Of a stretch of 5,708 bases of DNA, positions 1 to 5,690 are shown piece by piece (within the stretch, counting starts at the first letter, position 1; each line of letters starts with the position of its first letter). The stretch comes from Desulfobacteraceae bacterium (GTDB taxonomy: Bacteria > Desulfobacterota > DSM-4660 > Desulfatiglandales > Desulfatiglandaceae), in NCBI GenBank assembly GCA_013203065.1, contig JABMQV010000815.1, positions 1 to 5,708 on the forward strand. Reading direction: 5' to 3'. The position numbers and the translations under genes are program-made. The notes under the pieces were generated by a model that was not told the origin of the DNA, ran no database searches, and was given only the letters and a program-made list of their open reading frames with translations.

Positions 1-2
1 CC

Positions 3-1220
3 ATTATGCATGAGGATGGATCGATTTCAAAGATGACTGTTTTTAGAGACACTACTGATTTGAGAGCATTGGAAACCCAGCTCCAGCAGGCCCAGAAGAT
101 GGAGGCTATCGCCACCTTAGCCGGGGGCATTGCACACCACTTCAACAATGCCTTAACAGTTATCACGGGACACACCGGTCTGTTTGAGATGGAATTTCCT
201 GATGACGAAAGGATACTTGGACATGTTGAACCGATGAAGGCATCAGCTTATAGGATGGCCAGGCTGACCGATCAGCTGTTGGCCTATGCCCGGGGAGGAA
301 GATACGATCCCAAGGCCGTATCACCAAATGATTTCATAGAGGAGACCCTACCGGTGATTCGGCACATCATCAAGCCCGCCATCCATGTGGAGACGGATCT
401 GTCGCCGGATATTCTGAAAATAGAGGCTGATCTCACCCAGATGCAGATGGTGCTGTCGGCCGTACTGGCCAATGCGGACGAGGCCATAGAATACGAGGGT
501 CGTATCAGGATCATTACCAGGAACGAAGATATCGATGAGGACTTTGCCAAACACCATCCCGGTCTCAAGCCTGGCTCATACGTTTGTCTCACGGTCGAGG
601 ATGATGGGAAAGGGATGGACGAAGAGACAAGGAATAGGATGTTTGAGCCCTTCTTCACCACGCATTTTATGGGACGGGGTCTCGGCATGGCTGCGGTCTA
701 TGGCATTGTCAAGAGCCACGACGGCTGGATTTGGGTTGATTCTGAATTGGGCAAAGGGACCGTAGTTCGGACCTATTTTCCTGCCATTGAGGCAAAGGAA
801 GAAGTCGACGAAAAGGTAGTTTCAGAGCCGAAGGCCGAACTGGTCAAGGGCACGGGAACCATACTGGTAATAGAGGATGAAGAGCCTCTCATCAAACTGA
901 ACCGGATAGTACTGGAGAGGTCGGGTTACCGCGTCCTGGAGGCCAGGACCGGAAAAGAGGCCATTGACCTTGCCAGGACCTTTGACGGGGATATCGACCT
1001 GGCGATTCTGGATATCGTCTTGCCTGATATGAACGGCAAGGAGGTATTTCGTCTCATCAAGGAAGTCCGCCCCGATTTGAAAGTGCTCGTGTGCAGTGGC
1101 TATGACATTTACGGCCCTGCCGAGGAGATCTTAAATGCAGGTGCTCAAGGCTTCATTCAGAAACCGTATGATCTTGCAGCATTTTCGGAGAAAGTGAAGA
1201 AGGTGTTGGATGGGAGATAA
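3..1220 (+). CDS. PAS-type hybrid histidine kinase with C-terminal receiver domain (5' end outside window)
   Basis: Sensor kinase that should autophosphorylate on His and pass phosphate to its own receiver; probably cytosolic in the part seen. The frame is open to the left edge, and the first residues (about 1-25, ending in VFRDTTDLRALE) read like the end of a PAS/PAC domain, so the ATG at 6 is most likely internal. Numbering from that ATG: HisKA H-box around 38-50 (GGIAHHFNNAL, phosphoacceptor H44), HATPase N-box around N156, G1 box DDGKGM at 199-204, FEPFFTT at 213-219, G2 box GRGLGM at 223-228. A linker at 260-283 leads to a receiver (284-402) with acidic pocket E290/D291, phosphoacceptor D336, switch S364 and K386. 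This is a CckA-like order of domains. The residue after H44 is His, where Asp or Glu is usual. The HD-GYP regulator follows 86 bp downstream on the same strand and is a likely partner. Confidence 0.93.
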   Translation: MMHEDGSISKMTVFRDTTDLRALETQLQQAQKMEAIATLAGGIAHHFNNALTVITGHTGLFEMEFPDDERILGHVEPMKASAYRMARLTDQLLAYARGGRYDPKAVSPNDFIEETLPVIRHIIKPAIHVETDLSPDILKIEADLTQMQMVLSAVLANADEAIEYEGRIRIITRNEDIDEDFAKHHPGLKPGSYVCLTVEDDGKGMDEETRNRMFEPFFTTHFMGRGLGMAAVYGIVKSHDGWIWVDSELGKGTVVRTYFPAIEAKEEVDEKVVSEPKAELVKGTGTILVIEDEEPLIKLNRIVLERSGYRVLEARTGKEAIDLARTFDGDIDLAILDIVLPDMNGKEVFRLIKEVRPDLKVLVCSGYDIYGPAEEILNAGAQGFIQKPYDLAAFSEKVKKVLDGR

Positions 1221-1306
1221 ACGGTAAGAGGAAACAGGTACAGGAGGCTTGTGGAGACTTGTCTGGTTGACCTGGAGAAGTGTAAACCAGTTGCAGGGAA
1301 CAAAAA

Positions 1307-2353
1307 ATGCCACGCATTCTGATTATAGACGATGAGGAGACAATAAGAGACATCCTCGGACAGCTATTGGAGATGAGTGGTTACGACTGCACACTGGCCG
1401 AAGATGCCTCGGCGGCCCGTGATATTCTGAAAAAGGAGACCTTCGACCTGATCCTTTGCGATATCAACATGCCCGGAGAATCGGGCCTGGACTTTATCCA
1501 GTACGCCCTGACCGAATATCCCGACACTGCGGGCGTTATGGTGACGGCGTTGGATGACCCGGCCACCGCAGGCTCTGCACTGGACACGGGTGTTTATGGA
1601 TATATCATCAAGCCCTTTGACCGAAACGGGGTGCTCATAAATGTGGCCAATGCCCTGCGGCGCCGGCAGCTTGAAATGGAAACCCGGGCCCGCCGCAAGA
1701 GCCTCGAAGAGACGGTCGCGGAACGGACCACCGAGCTTCAGAAAAGCGTGGCAACACTGAGAAAGGCCTTGGAGGGAAGTATCCATGCAATGGCATTGAC
1801 GGTTGTAATGAGAGACCCTTACACGGCGGGTCATCAACAGCGCGTGGCCACCCTGGCCTGCGCCATTGCCGAAGAAATGGGACTTTCAGTTGATCAGATC
1901 GATTGCATCCGCATGGCCGCAACGATCCATGACCTTGGGAAGATATCCATACCGGCGGAAATCCTGAGCAAGCCCGGCAGCATCAATGAAATCGAATTTA
2001 ACCTGATCAAGGCTCACCCCCAGGTGGGATATGATATATTGAAACCGATCGAATTCCCCTGGCCCATTGCCCAGGTGGTATTCCAGCATCACGAGCGGTT
2101 CGATGGTTCCGGTTACCCCTCGGGTCTGTCGGAAGAAGAGATTCTCACCGAAGCAAGCGTGCTGGGAGTGGCCGATGTGGTTGAGGCCATGGCCTCCCAC
2201 CGGCCTTACAGGCCAGCCCAAGGGATTGACTCGGCCTTGGAGGAGATCTCTCAACACAGGGGGACCCTCTACCATCCCGATGTTGTGGATGTCTGTTTGA
2301 AGCTTTTTAAGGAAAAGGACTTTGAGTTTGAGGGGCGTCCTCGGGAGAAGTAA
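1307..2353 (+). CDS. RpfG-like response regulator with HD-GYP c-di-GMP phosphodiesterase domain
   Basis: Two-component output protein predicted to hydrolyse cyclic di-GMP when its receiver is phosphorylated. The receiver (about 1-120) has D8/D9, phosphoacceptor D52 (CDINMPG), switch T80 and K102 in IKPFD. A charged, helical linker (about 118-155, probably coiled coil) joins it to the HD-GYP domain (about 155-340). All signature residues are present: DPYTAGH (H176), HD at H208-D209 followed by LGKI, H237, the full HHERFDGSGYP motif at 261-271, D290, and SHRPYRPA at 297-304. The domain should therefore be active, unlike the HD protein at the right of the window. The 348-residue length is normal for RpfG-type proteins. 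The start ATG has AGGGAA 6 nt upstream, and an in-frame stop at 1283 excludes a longer form. It probably shares a transcript with the upstream kinase. Confidence 0.95.
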   Translation: MPRILIIDDEETIRDILGQLLEMSGYDCTLAEDASAARDILKKETFDLILCDINMPGESGLDFIQYALTEYPDTAGVMVTALDDPATAGSALDTGVYGYIIKPFDRNGVLINVANALRRRQLEMETRARRKSLEETVAERTTELQKSVATLRKALEGSIHAMALTVVMRDPYTAGHQQRVATLACAIAEEMGLSVDQIDCIRMAATIHDLGKISIPAEILSKPGSINEIEFNLIKAHPQVGYDILKPIEFPWPIAQVVFQHHERFDGSGYPSGLSEEEILTEASVLGVADVVEAMASHRPYRPAQGIDSALEEISQHRGTLYHPDVVDVCLKLFKEKDFEFEGRPREK

Positions 2354-2369
2354 GGGAGCGGAAACCAGG

Positions 2370-2795
2370 CTAATCGGTCTTTTTCTTGTATAACGTCAGG
2401 ATGTTCCTCCCCTCTTGTCTGCAATATTGAATCTCGTCAACCATCTTGCGTGAAAGAAAAATCCCCAATCCCCCCACTTTCCTCTCTTGGACCCCAAGAG
2501 ACAGATTTGGTTCACCCACCTCAAGGGGGTTGAACGGGACACCGGTATCGATTATCCGAACAAGCAGGGCGCCATCCTGGTCAGAATCACAGATGACGCT
2601 TATATCTCCTTTTTCTTCCGGATAGGCGTAGCTGATAATATTTGCCAGTATTTCATCAGCGGCCAATTCGATCTGGTGGCATTGTCTTTCATCAAGACCC
2701 TCTTTTGAGGCATAATCAAGGATGAAATTCTTTAGCCGATGGTGGTATTCCAGGTTTGCAGGAAGCCTTAGCTGGTCTCGTTTGGGAGTTGACAA
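2370..2795 (-). CDS. RsbW/SpoIIAB-like serine kinase (GHKL ATPase, partner-switching)
   Basis: Small cytosolic ATPase of the anti-sigma-factor kinase type. In this family the protein phosphorylates a serine of a STAS antagonist and also binds a sigma factor or other target, switching partners with phosphorylation state. Visible motifs in the 141 residues: N-box AADEILANI with E48 and N52, G1 box IIDTGVPFNP with D83 and G85, G2 box VGGLGIFLSRKM with G108, G109 and G111, and a final strand NILTLYKK. Length matches RsbW homologues. Its likely substrate, the STAS protein, ends 3 nt upstream. The start is TTG: there is no in-frame ATG before the catalytic core, and the STAS stop codon sits two codons upstream in the same frame. 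A good Shine-Dalgarno lies inside the end of the STAS gene. Whether the final target is a sigma factor or an enzyme cannot be told from the window. Confidence 0.9.
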   Translation of the reverse strand: MSTPKRDQLRLPANLEYHHRLKNFILDYASKEGLDERQCHQIELAADEILANIISYAYPEEKGDISVICDSDQDGALLVRIIDTGVPFNPLEVGEPNLSLGVQERKVGGLGIFLSRKMVDEIQYCRQEGRNILTLYKKKTD

Positions 2796-2798
2796 GTC

Positions 2799-3131
2799 CT
2801 ACCGCCCCTCCATTGCCTCTTCCAGCGAACCGAAAATCTCAAAGATGGTGCTAAACCCGGAGACCTCAAACACCTCATTCACCACATCCTGAAGCCCGAA
2901 TAATACCAAATCCCCCTCTTTTGTCTTGAGTTTCTTGGCCAGGGTCAGCATGCTGCGCAGTCCCGCGCTGCTGATATAGTCGAGCCCGGAAAGATCAAGA
3001 ACAAGGTTGGTCTCTCCCTTGTCTACCCGCTCTTCCACTTGAGTATCAAAATCAGGGGCTGAAACGGCATCCATCCTTCCTGTGACAGATACCACCAATG
3101 CCTTTTCTTCTTTCCTGATGTTGACTTCCAT
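2799..3131 (-). CDS. STAS-domain anti-sigma-factor antagonist (RsbV/SpoIIAA-like)
   Basis: Single-domain STAS protein, 110 residues, the usual family length, predicted to be the phosphorylatable partner of the adjacent RsbW-like kinase. The core reads LVLDLSGLDYISSAGLR (43-59). By alignment of the conserved G57 with SpoIIAA from memory, S55 occupies the phosphorylated serine position, and S54 replaces the preceding Asp. The N-terminal strand (ALVVSVTGRMDAVSAP) and the C-terminal part around FEVSGFSTIFEIF also fit the fold. In the family, the unphosphorylated form binds the kinase and frees its target. The ATG lies one base after the dehydrogenase stop (TGA C ATG) and is preceded by a run of eight G that can serve as ribosome binding site, so translation is probably coupled to the upstream gene. 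No STAS-specific phosphatase is visible. Confidence 0.92.
   Translation of the reverse strand: MEVNIRKEEKALVVSVTGRMDAVSAPDFDTQVEERVDKGETNLVLDLSGLDYISSAGLRSMLTLAKKLKTKEGDLVLFGLQDVVNEVFEVSGFSTIFEIFGSLEEAMEGR
2805..2811 (-). promoter_or_regulatory. Ribosome binding site that fixes the TTG start of the RsbW-like gene
   Basis: GGAGGGG lies 9 nt upstream of the TTG at 2795, inside the last codons of the STAS gene. Between it and the start are the STAS stop TAG and one codon (GAC). No other start codon is possible between the stop and the conserved domain, so this site decides the start. Confidence 0.7.
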
Positions 3132-3132
3132 G

Positions 3133-4779
3133 TCATTCCCCCCCCATCTTCTCTTTTCGCACCCTATCCTTTATCCTGTTTATGTGGCCCCTTCCCAAGC
3201 CCTTGACCTCACAGCCCAACTCAAAATAGCGCTTGATCTGGGCATCATCCAGGATCCCAAAGCAGTCCACAACCGCCAGAGGTGCCCCCGCCATCCTCAC
3301 CACATCATCCGGTTCAAGTTCCAGATAGACCCGGTGCCGGACCGCAAGAATCACCGCGTCGGAACCCTTGAGGGCCTCTTCCAGATCCGGCGTCATGGAG
3401 AACTCATTGAGATGCTCCTGGTTTCTAAAAAAACGCGACCAACTCTCCCCCACCGCTGGATAGGAATCCTGTTTTTTCAGCTCCCACCAGTGCCGGACAT
3501 AGGGGTCATGGGCCTTGATATCAGCACCCATTTCTGTCAATTTCCGGGCAATAATCTCTGAACCGCTGTAACGGGTATCCCCCACGTCCTCACGGTAAGA
3601 GGCCCCCAGCAAGGTGATCTGTGAGGCAGCCACGATCCGCCCCATGTTCCTGAGGGCATCCCTTACGAGCTGGGCCGCGTGCAACCCCCTTGTGTCATTA
3701 ATATTGATGGCCTGGGGGGTGATTTGAAAGATATCTTTTTCAAACCCCATCAGGTGCTTGTAGGCCCAGAGGCCAAGCCCCCCGTCCTTTGGCAGACAAT
3801 AGCCCCCGATTCCCGGGCCGGGAAACAAGATATTATCATGGGTGGGTCTGACCCTGATGGCCTCGATTACTTTGGTGATGTCAACACCATTGGTCTCCGC
3901 AAAGAGGCTCCACTCATTCATAAAGGCCAGGATGGTGGCCCTGTAACTGTTCTCCACTATCTTGCAGGTCTCGCTCTCGATGGGTCTTTCCAGGACAGTC
4001 ACGGGATATTCTTCCACATTCAGTATCTGGGACAAAAACTGCGTGACCCGCTGCCTGCTTTCCCGGTTTATGCCGCTGCAGACCCTCCAGAAATCCCTGA
4101 TAGAGCGGACGTAATCTCTTCCCGGCATGACCCTCTCGAAGCTATGGGAGAGAAGCGGTTCCTCTGATATGCCCCTGGCCTTGAATGCCTTCTTGATCAG
4201 GGGATAGGCCACATACTCGGTGGTCCCCGGCGGCACCGTGGTCTCTATTAATACCAGGCAATGGGGTGAAATCTTCTCTCCGATCACCCCAAAGCTCTTT
4301 TCCAGGGCGCCAATCTCTGCATGACCGCTCCTGAGATTACCCAATTCCTCTTTGACAAAATCGCACTGCACATCCACGACCACCACGTCTGCCAACTCTA
4401 GTGCGTCGTAGGTGAAGGTGGCGGTAAGGGTCTCTTTCTCCACCACACATCGCTCGATCAGGGGGGCCACTTCAGGGTCTTCTGCCTTGATGGGCGAGAT
4501 GCCGCGGTTGAGCAAAGGGATCTTCCAGAAGCTCCTGGTGCTGGGCCGCTGCATCCCAATGACGTATTTGCCGGGCTTGCCCGTCTTTTTATCCATTGAA
4601 TCGGCCACCACAGCGGCCATAACAGCCCCCACAAACCCGAGGCCCATGACCACCACGATTTCCAGGCCTTGTTCGCGGCGGGAGTCAACAAGCCCCTTTA
4701 ACCGCTTGTATTCCTCTTTGTAATCCCTTTCCTCCGGGATCTTAAATTTCTCCCCATCAGGGCTCATCGAAAATTCCAT
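3133..4779 (-). CDS. Nucleotide-sugar dehydrogenase, UDP-N-acetylhexosamine type (long, divergent)
   Basis: Predicted to oxidise the C6 hydroxyl of a UDP-sugar to a uronic acid, supplying a precursor for surface polysaccharide. Signs: Rossmann loop GLGFVG (46-51), ETTVPPGTTE (179-188), ERVMPGR (215-221), K273 and N277, catalytic Cys in GGYCLPKD (C328, K331, D332), and a C-terminal NDP-binding fold (about 385-540). ERVxPG, rather than the PEFLRE type, points to the WecC/WbpA/TviB side (UDP-GlcNAc/ManNAc) and away from UDP-glucose dehydrogenase. At 548 residues it exceeds the usual 420-450. The extra length includes a charged N-terminal extension (1-38), added residues around 62-95 and a Trp-rich stretch near 430-460. 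The usual acidic residue after strand 2 is Q77, and the usual VPTP motif reads DVQCDF (136-141). The ATG is preceded by GGAG 10 nt upstream; M5 is an alternative start. It heads an operon with the STAS and kinase genes. The exact substrate is uncertain. Confidence 0.88.
   Translation of the reverse strand: MEFSMSPDGEKFKIPEERDYKEEYKRLKGLVDSRREQGLEIVVVMGLGFVGAVMAAVVADSMDKKTGKPGKYVIGMQRPSTRSFWKIPLLNRGISPIKAEDPEVAPLIERCVVEKETLTATFTYDALELADVVVVDVQCDFVKEELGNLRSGHAEIGALEKSFGVIGEKISPHCLVLIETTVPPGTTEYVAYPLIKKAFKARGISEEPLLSHSFERVMPGRDYVRSIRDFWRVCSGINRESRQRVTQFLSQILNVEEYPVTVLERPIESETCKIVENSYRATILAFMNEWSLFAETNGVDITKVIEAIRVRPTHDNILFPGPGIGGYCLPKDGGLGLWAYKHLMGFEKDIFQITPQAININDTRGLHAAQLVRDALRNMGRIVAASQITLLGASYREDVGDTRYSGSEIIARKLTEMGADIKAHDPYVRHWWELKKQDSYPAVGESWSRFFRNQEHLNEFSMTPDLEEALKGSDAVILAVRHRVYLELEPDDVVRMAGAPLAVVDCFGILDDAQIKRYFELGCEVKGLGRGHINRIKDRVRKEKMGGE
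3138..3145 (-). promoter_or_regulatory. G8 tract acting as likely ribosome binding site of the STAS gene
   Basis: Eight consecutive G on the minus strand at the 3' end of the dehydrogenase gene, ending 6 nt before the STAS ATG. Position and purine content suit a Shine-Dalgarno role. Being a long homopolymer it is also a potential slippage site. Confidence 0.5.
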
Positions 4780-4820
4780 CAGATCAGTACTCCAGTTTAA
4801 ATTTGAAAAGTTCGCTAGGA

Positions 4821-4849
4821 AAGATAAAGGAAAGGCCCCATGATGTCAA
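4821..4849 (-). promoter_or_regulatory. Sigma70-type promoter of the dehydrogenase-STAS-kinase operon
   Basis: On the minus strand, TTGACA (4849-4844) and TATCTT (4826-4821) are separated by exactly 17 bp. The -35 is perfect and the -10 has four of six consensus bases including the key TA. Transcription would start near 4811-4814, giving a leader of about 32-35 nt before the ATG at 4779. It suggests substantial basal expression by the housekeeping sigma factor, so control may act mainly after transcription. Confidence 0.75.
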
Positions 4850-4887
4850 GCGGGAAGGGATTGTAAGTACTTAAGGTTTCGGCCTTT

Positions 4888-5556
4888 TTATGGTGAAAGG
4901 ATCTTCTCGGCAAGACCACGGCCGGTGTCTGTGAGAAACGTGTTCTTCAACAATTCACTCAATTCTTTCTCGGAAAGGGGCGCCTTCTTACCCCTTTCTT
5001 CCAGGGCGGCGATCTGGGTTGCATCATAAATCACCTTCTGATCGACAGAATCCTCCGGCCCTGGGTCACGCTCATCACCGATAAGATCACATACCCCTTG
5101 GATCAACTCCTCCCTGGCCCCCAGGTCTGTCAATATCTCACGGGCCACGACCGCCCCCAGGTCACGAAGATAGGCCACCGTCAGGATAACCGGAAGGTCT
5201 CCCCCCTCTCCCTTGCCGATCTCCTCCGCATACCTGGCAGTGCGAGCAGCACGGCCGATACGCGTGAAATCCTGTTTCAAATGGCGCTTCATCTCCACGG
5301 CCACCCGATCCTTTAAGAGATCTTCTCTCTGGGCCAGGAGTTCGGGTGAAAGAGAGCCCAGACATTGCTCCGCATACTTGCAGTAAGAGGCACAGCCAAA
5401 ATCCATCTCCGGATTCAAGAACCGCTGCCCGCACGCCTTGCACACTCTCGCTGAGTCATCCTTAAAGAATTCCACTTCATTTCCGCACTTGGGGCACTTG
5501 GCTTCAAAGATGGCGCCGGGCTTCCAGTAGCGGCTGTCCTGTCCGGGGCATTTCAT
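4888..5556 (-). CDS. Zinc-ribbon protein with degenerate HD domain
   Basis: A 222-residue cytosolic protein of unknown role. The N-terminal part (1-68) is rich in Cys: CPKC (21-24) and CKAC (39-42) form a classical zinc ribbon, while C3, C55, C59 and C65 (CASYCKYAEQC) form a second possible metal site. Residues about 85-190 resemble the HD-domain proteins of sulfate-reducing Desulfobacterota that share this N-terminus. The metal ligands are largely missing: the first-helix His is R102 (GRAART), the HD motif reads RD (R131-D132, YLRDLG), and the usual GHHH is GDER (160-163). Only D132 and possibly D178 remain, and the loop after the HD motif looks shortened. It is probably not a phosphohydrolase, but may bind a nucleotide, protein or metal. 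The C-terminus (190-222) is helical and charged. The ATG has AGGAGG 8 nt upstream. It lies 108 bp before the dehydrogenase, which has its own promoter. Confidence 0.85.
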   Translation of the reverse strand: MKCPGQDSRYWKPGAIFEAKCPKCGNEVEFFKDDSARVCKACGQRFLNPEMDFGCASYCKYAEQCLGSLSPELLAQREDLLKDRVAVEMKRHLKQDFTRIGRAARTARYAEEIGKGEGGDLPVILTVAYLRDLGAVVAREILTDLGAREELIQGVCDLIGDERDPGPEDSVDQKVIYDATQIAALEERGKKAPLSEKELSELLKNTFLTDTGRGLAEKILSP

Positions 5557-5579
5557 GGGATTGACCTCCTCATGGTCAT
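5553..5579 (-). CDS. Possible 8-codon leader ORF upstream of the zinc-ribbon/HD gene
   Basis: ATG at 5579 opens a short frame (MTMRRSIP) whose TGA overlaps the main gene's start as ATGA. It has an AAGGA 5 nt upstream, and it contains the AGGAGG that serves the main gene. This layout would allow translational coupling or re-initiation. The frame is very short and could have arisen by chance; there is no evidence of expression. Confidence 0.3.
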   Translation of the reverse strand: MTMRRSIP

Positions 5580-5618
5580 ATGGATCCTTCTAAACTCTGA
5601 AGGTCTTCTTTGGCATAC

Positions 5619-5627
5619 ACCATAGCA
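5619..5627 (-). promoter_or_regulatory. Extended -10 element of the zinc-ribbon/HD gene promoter
   Basis: On the minus strand TGCTATGGT gives an extended -10 (TGnTATGGT). At the matching -35 position (5647-5642) the sequence is AAGTAA, a poor match, as expected for an activator-dependent promoter. The start point would be near 5612, leaving a leader of about 55 nt. Confidence 0.45.
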
Positions 5628-5646
5628 CAAAACTCACCCCGTTACT

Positions 5647-5660
5647 TTGACCTAAGTCAA
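5647..5660. promoter_or_regulatory. CRP/FNR-family operator candidate (TTGAC-N4-GTCAA)
   Basis: A perfect 5-bp inverted repeat, TTGAC CTAA GTCAA, read on the + strand. With flanks, TTTGACC-TA-AGTCAAG matches 12 of 14 positions of the TTTGACC-N2-GGTCAAA motif that I recall being assigned to the FNR-type regulator HcpR in Desulfovibrio. Its centre (5653.5) falls about 41.5 bp upstream of the predicted start, the classical place for a class II activator. The regulator's identity is an inference. Confidence 0.5.
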
Positions 5661-5690
5661 GTCTAGATGCCCATGTAAAAAGTCTCCAAG

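Noticed and set aside
1242..1322. AGGAGG followed by GTG opening a 23-codon frame between the kinase and HD-GYP genes
   Set aside because: The spacing to GTG is only 3 nt, the frame overlaps the HD-GYP start, and the peptide has no recognisable features.
1364..1837. 157-codon minus-strand open frame opposite the HD-GYP regulator
   Set aside because: Overlaps the receiver and linker of a clearly real gene and has no recognisable content.
2362..2387. ACC...GGT followed by CTTTTTC as a terminator for the HD-GYP transcript
   Set aside because: The stem would be only 3 bp with a 9-nt loop, too weak for a terminator.
3082..3561. 159-codon plus-strand open frame opposite the dehydrogenase and STAS genes
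   Set aside because: The minus strand carries conserved domains throughout. The plus-strand product has no recognisable motif and looks like a shadow of codon bias.
3679..4167. 162-codon plus-strand open frame inside the dehydrogenase
   Set aside because: Antisense to the catalytic region including the GGYCLPKD and ERVMPG motifs; no domain of its own.
4870..4890. AAGG-TTTCGG-CCTTTTTA hairpin with T-run between the zinc-ribbon and dehydrogenase genes
   Set aside because: Only a 4-bp stem, and the T-run suits plus-strand transcription, while both flanking genes are on the minus strand.
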